64,000 bases of DNA from JAFGNV01 sp964612485 (lineage in GTDB: Bacteria; Chloroflexota; Anaerolineae; 4572-78; J111), in contig CAZTFF010000015.1 in assembly GCA_964612485.1 (NCBI GenBank), forward strand, positions 43,228 through 107,227. Reading direction: 5' to 3'. The notes below the pieces were generated by a model, which was given only the letters and a program-made list of their open reading frames with translations, was not told where the DNA came from and did no database searches. Below, piece by piece: positions 26,931-35,969 of the stretch (position 1 is the stretch's first letter; the number at the start of each line of letters is the position of its first letter). Made by a program: the position numbers and the translations under genes.

Positions 26931-28196
26931 TTACGTTCCCTCTTGCCAGCTATTGAGATAGGCCACCTGCTCTTCGGTCAGCACGTCAATTTTAATGCCC
27001 ATCGCTTTCAGTTTGAACCGGGCAATTTCCTGGTCAATTTCTTCGGGGATGGCGTAAACTTTGTTTTCCATATTTTCCCCGTTCTGGTAAACGTACACCG
27101 CGCCCAGGGCCTGGTTGGCAAAGCTCATATCCATCACCGCTGCCGGGTGGCCTTCGGCTGCGGCCAGGTTAACCAGCCGGCCCTCGCCCAGCAGGCGGAT
27201 GTGGCGGCCGTCGGCCATCTGGTATTCGTCTACAAATTCGCGGGGGCGGCGTTTCTCAACCGCCATTTCTTCAAGGGCGGGGATATTAATCTCCACGTTG
27301 AAGTGGCCGGAATTAGCCACGCAGCAGCCGTCTTTCATCACCTCAAAGTGATGCTTATCCACCACGTGTTTATCGCCGGTAGCCGAACAAATGAAATCGG
27401 CCTGCGGCGCGGCTTCCATCATAGGCATCACCCGGAAACCGTCCATCACCGCCTCCAGCGCCTTGAGGTGATCTACTTCGGTCACAATCACGTTCGCGCC
27501 CAGCCCGCGCGCGCGCATGGCAATGCCCCGGCTGCACCAGCCGTAACCGGCCACCACAAAAACTTTACCGGCGATCAAAATGTTGGTAGCGCGGATGATA
27601 CCGTCCAACGTACTCTGGCCGGTGCCGTAGCGGTTATCAAACAGGTGCTTGGTATTGGCATCGTTCACGGCCATCACCGGGAATTTGAGCGCGCCTTCCG
27701 CCGCCATCGCCCGCAGCCGGATGATGCCGGTGGTGGTTTCTTCGGTGCTGCCCACAATTTCGGGGATCTGATCGGTGCGCTCCGAGTGCAGCGCGCTCAC
27801 CAGATCGGCGCCGTCGTCCATCGTCAGGTTGGGGCGATGATCGAGCGCGGCGTTGAGGTGCTGGTAGTAGGTTTCGTTGTCTTCGCCTTTAATGGCAAAC
27901 ACCGGAATTTCAAACACCGATACCAGCGCCGCCGCCACATCGTCTTGCGTGCTGAGGGGGTTGCTGGCGGTCAGCACCACATCGGCGCCGGCCATTTGCA
28001 GGGCGCGGGCCAGGTTGGCGGTTTCGGTGGTAATGTGCAAGCAGCCGCTCATTTTGACGCCGTCCAGTGGGCGTTCTTTATTAAAGCGGTCCATCAACGA
28101 GCGCATCACGGGCATTTCTTTGAGCGCCCAATCAATGCGCCAGCGGCCTTGTTCGGCCAGGCTCAGGTCTTTTACATCAAACTCTTTGATACTCAA
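26931..28196 (-). CDS. ahcY: Adenosylhomocysteinase
   Basis: The product is 421 residues. It splits S-adenosylhomocysteine into homocysteine and adenosine, relieving product inhibition of methyltransferases. Key regions are SGCLHITTETANLARALQMA (substrate side), VNDANTKHLFDNRYGTGQS (catalytic Lys/Asp region) and the NAD-binding loop VFVVAGYGWCSRGIAMRARG. At this length it lacks the roughly 40-residue insert of the longer bacterial and plant forms. The start codon is TTG with AAGGAG eight bases ahead; the preceding gene ends 10 bases upstream. Confidence 0.96.
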   Translation of the reverse strand: MSIKEFDVKDLSLAEQGRWRIDWALKEMPVMRSLMDRFNKERPLDGVKMSGCLHITTETANLARALQMAGADVVLTASNPLSTQDDVAAALVSVFEIPVFAIKGEDNETYYQHLNAALDHRPNLTMDDGADLVSALHSERTDQIPEIVGSTEETTTGIIRLRAMAAEGALKFPVMAVNDANTKHLFDNRYGTGQSTLDGIIRATNILIAGKVFVVAGYGWCSRGIAMRARGLGANVIVTEVDHLKALEAVMDGFRVMPMMEAAPQADFICSATGDKHVVDKHHFEVMKDGCCVANSGHFNVEINIPALEEMAVEKRRPREFVDEYQMADGRHIRLLGEGRLVNLAAAEGHPAAVMDMSFANQALGAVYVYQNGENMENKVYAIPEEIDQEIARFKLKAMGIKIDVLTEEQVAYLNSWQEGT

Positions 28197-28206
28197 GGTT
28201 AGCTCC

Positions 28207-29202
28207 TTATGGTAGGTTTTTGACTAAATCGGCTAATTCGGTGGTATCGCCAAACAATTCGCGGTACCGCCCGGCAACCTGCCGGCGATCATAAGTATGG
28301 CGTTGGGTGCCATGCTGTTCTAATACGTAGGTGGCCACAACCGACCCCAAACGCCCGCACACATCCCAGGGGTAGCCGCGCATCAAGCCGGTTACCAGCC
28401 CGGCCCGGAATGCGTCGCCCACGCCGGTCGGTTCGGCCAGGCGCGAGGGTTTGGCCGGGGGAATATCAAACTCCCGGCGGGTGATCACGCCGTCGCCGCT
28501 GTATTCGGTGGTGAGGATGAGCGATCCTTCTTCGCCCTGGGTGATGATGATGGTGTCCACCCTATCCTGCAAATCGGTGTCGCTCAAACCGGTCTGCTTT
28601 TTGATCATCTCAAATTCGTAATCATTCACCACCAGTATCTGCGCGCCTTGAATGCCTTCCAGCAGGTCTTCGGGCGTTAAACGGGGGATTTGCTGGCTGG
28701 GGTCGTACATATAGGGGACTTTTAATTCCCGGCATTCTTTGACATATTTCACCATCGCGCCGGGGTCGTTGGGTGAGATGATGGCCAGCTTGATCTTTTG
28801 ATAATCCTGATCAAAAAAGGATATCTGCCCGGCTTTGGCCATGGCCCCGGTATAAAAACTGGCAATCTGGTTATTCATGTGGTCGGTGCTGACAAAGAAG
28901 GAGGCGGTAAAATCGGTGGGCAGTTGCAGAACGCCGGTAGTATCCACACCGCGCTCGCGCAGGCCGGCAATGTACTCCGGGGCGTCCTGGCCCACGGTGG
29001 CCATCAATAAAACGGGCTGCTCGAACATGGCCAGATTGTAAGCGATGTTTCCGGCGCAGCCGCCGCGCTCCCGCCGCATCGAGTCGACCAGGAAGCTGAT
29101 GGATAATTTTTCAATTTGGTCGGGCAAAATATGGTCGGCAAATTTGCCGGGGAACGACATAATATAATCAAAGGCCATTGAGCCGGTTACAGCTACGGTC
29201 AC
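28207..29202 (-). CDS. PfkB-family sugar/nucleoside kinase, probably adenosine kinase
   Basis: The product is 331 residues. It carries the first PfkB signature (RGGCAGNIAYNLAMF) and the second with the catalytic aspartate (EPTGVGDAFRAGLVTGL). The family phosphorylates ribokinase-type substrates. Placed between ahcY, which releases adenosine, and mtnA, the most economical substrate is adenosine; this is inference from context. Translation starts with GTG, preceded by AAGGAG that overlaps the stop of mtnA, so the genes are coupled. Confidence 0.85.
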   Translation of the reverse strand: MTVAVTGSMAFDYIMSFPGKFADHILPDQIEKLSISFLVDSMRRERGGCAGNIAYNLAMFEQPVLLMATVGQDAPEYIAGLRERGVDTTGVLQLPTDFTASFFVSTDHMNNQIASFYTGAMAKAGQISFFDQDYQKIKLAIISPNDPGAMVKYVKECRELKVPYMYDPSQQIPRLTPEDLLEGIQGAQILVVNDYEFEMIKKQTGLSDTDLQDRVDTIIITQGEEGSLILTTEYSGDGVITRREFDIPPAKPSRLAEPTGVGDAFRAGLVTGLMRGYPWDVCGRLGSVVATYVLEQHGTQRHTYDRRQVAGRYRELFGDTTELADLVKNLP

Positions 29203-29213
29203 AGATTTGCTCC

Positions 29214-30281
29214 TTACGATCCAATTTTGGCTTGTTCTTCTTCCACGGCGCAGCGCAAATTAATACTGTAAGGCGGATAGACCACGCTGTGTTCGGTGAC
29301 AATGCCGGTGACGTATTTGTGAGGCGTCACATCAAAGGCGGGATTGCCCACATTGGCTCCCTCTGGGGCTACCGGGCGGCCAAACAAGGTCAATTCCGTT
29401 ATTTCCGCGCCGTCGCGCTCTTCAATGGGAATATCATCGCCCGTAGGCAGCGAGAGATCCACCGTAGAGGTGGGCACCACCGGGAAAAACGGGATGCCGT
29501 TTTCTTTGGCCACCACGCCAACTTTGTAGGTGCCAATTTTGTTGGCTACGTCGCCGTTGGCGGCGGTGCGGTCGGAACCGACAAACACAATATTTACCTG
29601 CCCGGTGCGCATGTAATGGCCGGCGGCGTTATCGGCGATGAGCGTGTAGGGGATGTTGTACTGCTCGCACTCCCAGGCCGACAGGCGCGCGCCTTGCAGC
29701 CGGGGGCGGGTTTCATCCAGCAGAACGTGAATGTTTTTGCCCAACTCATTAGCCATACGGATCACGCCCAGGGCGGTGCCCCAATCAACCGTAGCCAGCG
29801 AGCCGGTATTGCAGTGGTGCAAAATGGTATCGCCCTCTTTCACCAGGGCGGCGCCGTTGCGTGCCATGCGCTTATTGATTTCCACATCTTCATCGGCCAG
29901 TTTTTGGGCTTCTTTTAACATGGCCTGGCGGATGTCGTCAACGTGTTGAATTTCCTGGTTTTCGGCTACGCGCAAGGCGCGCCGAATACCCCAAAATAAA
30001 TTTACGGCGGTCGGGCGCGTGGCTTGCAGCACGTTGGCCGCCGTTTCCAGATCATCCAACAACGCCTTACGGTTGGCGGCGCTGCTTTGTTGAGCAGCCA
30101 GGGCCATCCCAAAGGCGGCGGCGGCGCCAATAGCGGGCGCGCCGCGAATATACATCTCGCGGATCGACATGGCCACGTCGTTGTAATCGGTAAATTCGGC
30201 AATTTCAAAGATGCTGGGAAGCTGACGCTGATCGATCATTTTGACCAGATGGCGGTCATAATCCCATTCAACAGTCCTCAT
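29214..30281 (-). CDS. mtnA: S-methyl-5-thioribose-1-phosphate isomerase
   Basis: The product is 355 residues from the ATG at 30281 (MRTVEWDYDRHLVKMIDQRQ). This start has a full AGGAGG eight bases ahead and is preferred over an upstream in-frame codon. The enzyme isomerises methylthioribose-1-phosphate to the ribulose form in methionine salvage. Family marks are GAPAIGAAAAFGMALA, the catalytic Cys in LHHCNTGSLATVDWGTALG, DETRPRLQGARLSAWE and the catalytic Asp in VFVGSDRTAANGD. It is the first gene of the SAM-cycle operon. Confidence 0.96.
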   Translation of the reverse strand: MRTVEWDYDRHLVKMIDQRQLPSIFEIAEFTDYNDVAMSIREMYIRGAPAIGAAAAFGMALAAQQSSAANRKALLDDLETAANVLQATRPTAVNLFWGIRRALRVAENQEIQHVDDIRQAMLKEAQKLADEDVEINKRMARNGAALVKEGDTILHHCNTGSLATVDWGTALGVIRMANELGKNIHVLLDETRPRLQGARLSAWECEQYNIPYTLIADNAAGHYMRTGQVNIVFVGSDRTAANGDVANKIGTYKVGVVAKENGIPFFPVVPTSTVDLSLPTGDDIPIEERDGAEITELTLFGRPVAPEGANVGNPAFDVTPHKYVTGIVTEHSVVYPPYSINLRCAVEEEQAKIGS

Positions 30282-30387
30282 TGAGCTGTCCTCCTTCTGT
30301 AACTTCACACAAAAAAGCTGGCTGCCGGAAACAATAAGGGCCCCTATGATGGTGTTTATAACAAAAGTAAGTTATACCCAACGGGCG

Positions 30388-30416
30388 ATAGTAGCACATG
30401 CCAGAAGGTTTGTCAA
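30388..30416 (-). promoter_or_regulatory. Promoter of the SAM-cycle operon
   Basis: On the minus strand, a perfect TTGACA is followed after exactly 17 bases by TACTAT. The start site would lie near 30380, giving a leader of about 100 bases with a small hairpin (TATAAC...GTTATA). I do not recognise a known SAM or SAH riboswitch in this short leader. Confidence 0.85.
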
Positions 30417-30519
30417 AACAGCGTATTCATTCATCTAAAATGTTACCGAACGGGTATAGTTCACTCAAAAGAAAATACCGGAGGAACTATGGAACGGGAA
30501 TTTAATAAGTTGTGCAGCC

Positions 30520-30616
30520 ATGTCATCCGAGGAGCGTAGCGACGAGGAATCTCCGGGCTGTGAGCCTTGCACCAGCATAGAAACTGGAGATTCTTCGCTT
30601 TCGCTCAGAATGACAT
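30520..30616. repeat. Dispersed palindromic repeat
   Basis: ATGTCATCCGAGGAGCGTAG... and the facing ...CTTTCGCTCAGAATGACAT form an imperfect inverted repeat of about 31 bases per arm, with a 31-base centre. Sequences like TGTCATTCTGAGCG...AAGAATCTCC are a widespread mobile or palindromic repeat class in bacterial genomes. Nothing else is seen in 30420-30520. Confidence 0.65.
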
Positions 30617-30713
30617 GCCCAAGTTAATTAATTCTCATTCCTATGTCGTTCGAGGAAAAAATAGGCAGATATTCGTCAAGCTCTTTTCCGAGACGGAGCG
30701 CTGCGCAGCATCG

Positions 30714-30909
30714 TCCACACTTGAGATATTTGAGCGGTATGGGCCGGCCTATCGGGCCAAGTATGGTGAAGCGATGTTACCCAGCCACCAGCGGACAATG
30801 GTCGATATCGTTGGAAAAAAGCGGTCTGGCTGAGGCGGTGAGTGAGGAAGTCTGGAGCCGGGCCTGGGTAGTGCATTGTCAGACTATGGGCAGCGGCGAA
30901 GCAGCTTAA
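30714..30909 (+). pseudogene. IS91-type transposase relic
   Basis: One frame gives TLEIFERYGPAYRAKYGEAM, like the N-terminus of IS91-family transposases. A second frame just after it gives SRAWVVHCQTMGSGEAA, like a central part of the same family, and ends in a stop. The zinc-finger region in between is gone. The recognition is from memory of family sequences; a profile search would decide. Confidence 0.5.
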
Positions 30910-30935
30910 GGGTTACCGCGCAAATCATCGACAAG

Positions 30936-32470
30936 GTCTATGAAACCTATTTCTTTCCTATCTATTACCCATATCTCCCGGAAGTGATTGGATTGTGGTA
31001 AACTATAGACTCACATCCATCACAAAAAAGGAGAGATAAATAATGAACACACTTCAAGAAATGAAACTTGATGAGCAGTGGGCGGTTGAAGAATTCGCCC
31101 ATATTGAATTAAACGATGTCCGACTTAATCGTCGTTGCCAAGATTTAGCCACAGCCCTGGGGCAACAGCCAACGGCCCCGATCAATCAGGCTTGTGAAGA
31201 TTGGGCGGATACCAAAGCGGCCTATCGTTTTTTTGATAACCCCAAGGTTACTTCCGGCGAAATTCAAGCGCCCCATCAGCAACGGACGGTCGAGCGAATG
31301 AAGCATTATCCGTTGGTGTTAGGGGTGCAGGATACCACCTTTTTCAACTACAGTCATCATCCTCACACGGCAGGGTTGGGGATGATCGGGAACAAAAAGC
31401 AACAACAACAAGGGTTTGGGATGCATTCAACCCTGGCGATGACGCCGAGTGGGCTTCCGTTGGGAATACTCACGCAAGCATTTTTCGAACGACCGGCGGA
31501 TGAACCAAGCCACCAACCCAATGAAATACGTCGGCTGCCGATTGAGGAAAAAGAGAGCTATAAATGGCTGCAAGCCTTTGAGCAAACACTGCAGTTGGTA
31601 CCTGAGGGAGTAGAAGTGGTGATCGTGTGTGATCGGGAGGCCGACATCTACGAGATGTTTGCTCTGGCGCAAGAAAAGGAAGCTAAATTGCTGGTGCGGG
31701 CTTCAACGGATCGCATCTTAGCCGATGAGGCGGTCAGTAAACTCTGGACAAAAACGGAACAACAAGCCATCGCCGGCCATCTGACCGTTCAGATTAGCCA
31801 AAATCAAAAGCAACAAGCCCGTCAAGCGACCGTCTCGATCCGGTTTACCACCGTGACCCTTAAGCCTCCTTGGCGACCCAACCAGAAAAAGTTGCCGCCA
31901 GTCACGCTTAACGCCATTCTCGTACGCGAGGAGAACCCGCCGGACAATATCGACGAACCGATTGAATGGCTCCTGCTCACCAATCATCCCGTCACCAACT
32001 TTGAGGAGGTGGTGCAGGTCGTGTCCTGGTATTGTTGCCGCTGGCAGATCGAAATCTTTCATAAAATCATCAAGTCTGGCTGCACGGTTGAGGATTGTCG
32101 GCTCCAAACAGCAGACCGCCTCCAGAACTATATTGCCTTGATGAGCGTTATCGCCTGGCGTCTCCACTGGCTCACTTACTTCAACCGCACCAACCCTAAC
32201 GCACCTTGTACCGCTATCCTTACCGCCACCGAGTGGCAAGCACTCTACATGCGTATTCACAAAACAACTTCGTTGCCAGAGACACCTCCCACGGTCCGCC
32301 AAGCGGTACGCTGATAGCCCAACTGGGCGGTTTCTTGGCTCGTAAACGGGATGGGGAACCCGGCATCGTTGTTATTTGGCGCGGCCGGCAACGATTACAG
32401 GATATTGCCGCTACTTGGTATCTTGTTAAAGAACAAACCCAACTTGTGGGTAATAGATAGTCTATGAAAC
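30936..32470 (+). mobile_element. IS4-family (Tn5/IS50-like) insertion sequence with 11-bp target duplication
   Basis: GTCTATGAAAC occurs at 30936-30946 and 32460-32470 and encloses about 1513 bases. Near both ends lie the inverted sequences CTATCTATTACCCA (from 30958) and TGGGTAATAGATAG (to 32460). The left inverted sequence starts 11 bases inside the duplication, so the exact terminus is uncertain. Inside is one transposase gene. The 11-base duplication fits the IS4 superfamily. Confidence 0.75.
31043..32460 (+). pseudogene. IS4/Tn5-type transposase with C-terminal frameshift
   Basis: The first 423 codons read as a Tn5-type transposase. The N-terminal DNA-binding part has CEDWADTKAAYRFFDNPKVT. 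DDE residues lie in LGVQDTTFFNY, IVCDREADIYEMF and CRWQIEIFHKIIKSGC (the YREK-like region). The frame then stops at TGA near 32312-32314 after PPTVRQAVR. A different frame continues as IAQLGGFLARKRDGEPG and ends in the terminal repeat at 32460. One base appears to be lost (CGCTG-ATAGCC where CGC TGG ATA is expected). About 48 C-terminal residues, the dimerisation end in Tn5, are cut off, so this copy is probably inactive. The start has AAGGAGAGATAAATA before ATG. Confidence 0.8.
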
Positions 32471-32528
32471 GGGTCGCAAAGTAGCTGATGATTTCAAACA
32501 GACGATGAGAATTGTCTTTGACGATTTC

Positions 32529-32771
32529 TTACCACAGTCGAAACAAACTCAAATCACACCGCTCAGTACGATGAATAATCTTGTCCCAACCGATATGTCT
32601 GGCAAAAGCGCCCAGATAAACCATCCAGATGCAAGCCAGGCAAGCGGCAATCATCAAAGTTGACGTCTGCTGCGGGTGAGGCCAACTGGGCCACTTCTGG
32701 ACCAAAGCCACATGAATTTCTTCGGGAAAATGGCCTTTGTTGCCTTTGACAACCACCCAACCCAGGGGCAA
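32529..32771 (-). pseudogene. C-terminal fragment of another transposase
   Basis: About 80 residues read as VVVKGNKGHFPEEIHVALVQ, then KWPSWPHPQQTSTLMIAACL, ending DKIIHRTERCDLSLFRLW. This pattern is like the C-terminus of DDE transposases. There is no intact N-terminal part. The stretch 32780-33123 beyond it holds no gene I can support. Confidence 0.5.
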
Positions 32772-33123
32772 GGCTCAACCCTGGTAAATCATGCTGACCA
32801 TCAAGGCCAAACACCCACGACCGACTTCACTGCCACTCTCCTGAAATGTAATTGCCCGTTGCTATACCTCATCTGTTATTTTTTGGCTCTTGCCTCCGTC
32901 TTTACTTATAAAAAAGTGTCCGGTAGTGAACGCCAATTCCCATGCGTCCCGATGATGCCATTCACAATGGCCTGGATGCCCATTTGTTGTAAAAGTCCAA
33001 ATAACAGGGGTAGCCGGGAATTGCTGGCCCCAGATTATTGAGAAGGTACGTTAATCCTGTCTAAAAATGCGCGCTTTGAGCTACTAACTTTTTTAGAACC
33101 GAACGGCCTTGGGCGCACGCAGG

Positions 33124-35454
33124 TTAGGATAATTTTGTCCACGGCAGGCGTCGGCGAAGGGCGTCTTTGATCATATCGGGCCGGAGACGACGCCAGGCCA
33201 GGCCGCTTTCGTAGGTGATGGCGGTTTGAACCACCACGTTTCGCCGGGTGGGCGCGCCCTGGCCAAACGTTTGGCGCACGTATTCGTTGGTGATGGTATC
33301 GATATCGTTGCGGTGTTCCGGCAGGCGTTGTTTGATGACGCGCGCGTGCTCAAAGGGCGTGTACCAGGGGCGAAGCGCCGCCCCCATCCAGCGGGCAAAA
33401 CGGATCATACTATGATACAGGTTGAAGATATTTTGGCCGGCCCGTTTTTGCTGTTGACGCCACCAGTAGGCCAGGCCGAGAACGCTCACAATAAGCGCTA
33501 TCACAATACCCGTCACACTGCCGCGCACAATTGAGCCGGGGATATGGATGGTTCCCAGGAAAGGCAAGCCAAATGTTGCTCCCGGCAGGTCATTGCCCAG
33601 GAGCTGTTCATCATCAATCGGAATATTTTCTTGCATGCCGGGGATGGTGCTGCTTTCCAGGTCTTCGGGGTTGAGGTGACTGCCTTCCGGATTATTTCCC
33701 GCCTCTTCCGCTGTAAGCAGCCGGGTAATGGTGGGTTGGGCGGCGGTGGGTTCAAATTCTATCCAGCCGTAGGTGGGAAAATAAACTTCTACCCAGGAGT
33801 GGGCATCGGCATTGATCACGTGGTAAACGTCCCGGTCGGGATCAAACTGGCCCTGGGCAAAGCCCACGGCCAGGCGGGCCGGGATGCCCAACGAGCGCAG
33901 CATCACGATCATCGACGAGGCGTAATAATCACAATAAGCCTCTTTGACTTCAAACACAATATAGTCCACTTTTTCCACGCCCGGCGGCGGCGCTTCGATT
34001 TTTTCGTTGTAGGTGATTTCGGAGCGCAGATACTGCTCAATGGCTGCCGCTTTGGAGAAGGGATCATCGTGCGGCGCGGCGAGCTGCTGGGCCAGTTGGC
34101 GGGTGCGGTCGGTGATGTTGGCCGGGAGCTGGAGATAGCGGTCGGTGATCCAGGCGGGGTAATCGGTGCCGGCATTTTTTAGTTGCTCCACCGTGGCCCG
34201 GCTAACCGCCGACACCACCTGATAACTTTCGCCCTGGTCTACAGCGGCGTTACTGCGGAGATAGGTGATGCCTTCCGGTTTGAAACCGTCGCCTTGCCAG
34301 GTAGGCCATTCGCTGGGAACGCTGTATTTGGGAGGGACCGCGTTAAAGGTGGCTTTGGCGTTTCGGTCCAGGGCAATCGGCTCGTTTATAGCATACAAGG
34401 CTGTACCCCCGTCGCGGTAATAGGTGTAGGTTTGTGTTACCGCTTCGCGGGCGGCAAAAATGGGGACCGGCAGGTTGTAAGAGGGGCCAAAACTATCGGA
34501 ATCGGCGTCGGTGTTGCGCCAGCCGATGCCGGTGTATTGGTCATATACGGTAGCGCGCCAGTAGCGTCCCTCGCCCTGAATGTTGACATCCATTACCGGG
34601 GCATCGGTGAGCGTGCGTGGGCCACCCAGGGACAACGATTGCCCAAACGACCCAACCCGGCCCGTATTGCGATAATTCAAATCGGCATAGAGGCGGTTCC
34701 AATTTTTTTGAATATCCTGCCAGGTGCCTTCGAATTCCTCAAAAAATTCGGGCGTATCGGCAATGGCGGGCGGCGCCATCCAGGCCAGCATAATGATAAG
34801 CGCGGAGATGATCAATCCGTCGCGGAGAAAGTCAAAACTAATATCGGGTTGAAAGAAAACACCCTCGGTGCGCCATTTGTTTTGCTGGTGAAACAGATTA
34901 AAACGGATCACCAGCAGCAGTGAGAGCAGCACGTAGATCAAAAACCAGAAAGTAATATCTTTGGGGGCGTAATAGAGATTGATTACCAGCACCAGCCCAC
35001 ACGGCACAATGGCGTGCCACACCTTGCCGGAACGGAAGAGAAACCAGAGGGTGAGGTAGCCCATGACCCAGACTATAACGCTCATTTGTAAAATAAACAT
35101 CAGATTATCGTGACTGACCCCGCCTTGCACAGCCTGGTTGTACCAGCGGGACAGGCGAAAGGTTAGTTCCTGCCACCGTTCCAGCCAGGTATAATCGGAG
35201 GGCAGCAACCCGGCGGTGAGCCGGAAAGACCAGGCTACGCCAATGATGAGGCTGAACAGGTGGGCGATCATTCCCGACAGCAGGCTGCGGGCCAGCATCA
35301 AGCCAATGAGCACCACGCCCACGCCGACCCAACTCAGAACTTCCAGGCCGTGTTTCACCCAACCGGTCATGCTGACGCCCCAGGCAGCCATAATCACCAT
35401 AGCGGCAGCCAAAAAGATTAACGATTTTGATTGAAACAGGGTTCGCTGTATCAT
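33124..35454 (-). CDS. Membrane transglutaminase-like protein (TgpA/DUF3488 type)
   Basis: The product is 776 residues from the ATG at 35454, which has AAGAGG just ahead. Six or so membrane helices fill the first 230 residues. A large extracellular part follows with a transglutaminase core: the catalytic Cys in VKEAYCDYYASSMIVMLRS, His in INADAHSWVEVYFP and the third residue in GWIEFEPT. One more helix (about 650-670) and a cytoplasmic DUF4129-like end complete it. This architecture belongs to TgpA-type proteins, whose substrate is generally unknown. In many genomes it sits beside a MoxR ATPase and a DUF58 protein; neither is here. Confidence 0.88.
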   Translation of the reverse strand: MIQRTLFQSKSLIFLAAAMVIMAAWGVSMTGWVKHGLEVLSWVGVGVVLIGLMLARSLLSGMIAHLFSLIIGVAWSFRLTAGLLPSDYTWLERWQELTFRLSRWYNQAVQGGVSHDNLMFILQMSVIVWVMGYLTLWFLFRSGKVWHAIVPCGLVLVINLYYAPKDITFWFLIYVLLSLLLVIRFNLFHQQNKWRTEGVFFQPDISFDFLRDGLIISALIIMLAWMAPPAIADTPEFFEEFEGTWQDIQKNWNRLYADLNYRNTGRVGSFGQSLSLGGPRTLTDAPVMDVNIQGEGRYWRATVYDQYTGIGWRNTDADSDSFGPSYNLPVPIFAAREAVTQTYTYYRDGGTALYAINEPIALDRNAKATFNAVPPKYSVPSEWPTWQGDGFKPEGITYLRSNAAVDQGESYQVVSAVSRATVEQLKNAGTDYPAWITDRYLQLPANITDRTRQLAQQLAAPHDDPFSKAAAIEQYLRSEITYNEKIEAPPPGVEKVDYIVFEVKEAYCDYYASSMIVMLRSLGIPARLAVGFAQGQFDPDRDVYHVINADAHSWVEVYFPTYGWIEFEPTAAQPTITRLLTAEEAGNNPEGSHLNPEDLESSTIPGMQENIPIDDEQLLGNDLPGATFGLPFLGTIHIPGSIVRGSVTGIVIALIVSVLGLAYWWRQQQKRAGQNIFNLYHSMIRFARWMGAALRPWYTPFEHARVIKQRLPEHRNDIDTITNEYVRQTFGQGAPTRRNVVVQTAITYESGLAWRRLRPDMIKDALRRRLPWTKLS

Positions 35455-35588
35455 AAGACCTCTTCCTACACTCAACCTCCAGCGTCCGGCAGTTCAGACA
35501 TAGCAGCAATTTTCAATTACATATTATGCCTTGCAAAGTGCGTTGGGGCAAACGGTTTGAAAAGTTTGAAATTTGTGTGGAAAAATAG

Positions 35589-35617
35589 TTGACACGGTTT
35601 CTGAACCATGTTATAAT
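35589..35617 (+). promoter_or_regulatory. Consensus sigma-70 promoter
   Basis: TTGACA, 17 bases, TATAAT: a perfect match at both boxes, the best promoter in the window. No protein start follows. It faces the structured RNA at 35624-35811 and perhaps the tRNA cluster. Confidence 0.9.
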
Positions 35618-35623
35618 TTCTCC

Positions 35624-35811
35624 TGCTGTTGCGAGAGCAAATAAAATAGGTCCGCTTCAACATAAGCGAGTTTTCTGATGCAACATCCTTTATCCAAATA
35701 TCGTTTCTGGTGCTTTGATAATCTTTTTTGGGGTGGCTGTGCCTGACAAGCAGACAATGACCTGATGGCGTTGCTGTTTGGCAGGCGTGAGATTTGCTCT
35801 CACGCTTTTTT
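35624..35811 (+). ncRNA. Structured non-coding RNA, 6S RNA candidate
   Basis: A transcript of about 188 bases is bounded by the perfect promoter at 35589-35617 and an intrinsic terminator (GCGTGAGA, loop TTTGC, TCTCACGC, six T). GCGAGAGCAAAT near its 5' end is complementary to ATTTGCTCTC near its 3' end, so the ends can pair. Internal hairpins include CGCTT...AAGCG and GCCTGACAAGCAG with TTGCTGTTTGGCAGGC. Length, strong promoter and end pairing fit 6S RNA. I cannot confirm the conserved central bubble, so the identity is tentative while the RNA itself is well supported. Confidence 0.6.
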
Positions 35812-35833
35812 GTTGTAAAATTACCGGATGCGT

Positions 35834-35906
35834 GTCTCCGTAGCTCAGTGGATAGAGCATTTGGTTGCGGACCAAAAGGTCGTAGGTTCGAATCCTACCG
35901 GGGACG
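35834..35906 (+). tRNA. tRNA-Arg (GCG)
   Basis: Acceptor arms GTCTCCG and CGGGGAC, D arm GCTCAGTGGATAGAGC and T arm GTAGG-TTCGAAT-CCTAC. The anticodon stem is TTTGG/CCAAA with loop TTGCGGA, so the anticodon is GCG. Most bacteria read these codons with an ACG (inosine) anticodon, so GCG is slightly unusual. CCA is not encoded. Confidence 0.93.
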
Positions 35907-35969
35907 CCTGGGCTATGGCTTGCACAGGTTTCCTTTTGTGCAGGTGCCTTAACAATTGAATTTCCTGAT

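Larger units (their letters stand above)
30912..32540 (+). pseudogene. Transposase relic interrupted by the IS at 30947-32459
   Basis: Upstream of the IS the reading is AQIIDKVYET; downstream it resumes as GRKVADDFKQTMRIVFDDFL. Removing the IS and one copy of the 11-base duplication restores a continuous frame across the junction. The left part abuts the IS91 relic and the right part stops making sense near 32540. Only about 35 residues survive, so the family cannot be fixed. Confidence 0.55.

Noticed and set aside
26943..28202. A 419-codon open frame opposite ahcY
   Set aside because: It mirrors the ahcY coding strand, is rich in His, Arg and Gly, has no family resemblance, and exists because of the codon bias of the real gene.
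30282..30380. A SAM or SAH riboswitch in the leader of the SAM-cycle operon
   Set aside because: The leader is only about 100 bases and shows none of the conserved cores I know for these riboswitches; only a small TATAAC/GTTATA hairpin is visible.
35624..35811. A tracrRNA for the CRISPR array
   Set aside because: I see no stretch complementary to the repeat, and the array is 27 kb away with no Cas9-type gene present.
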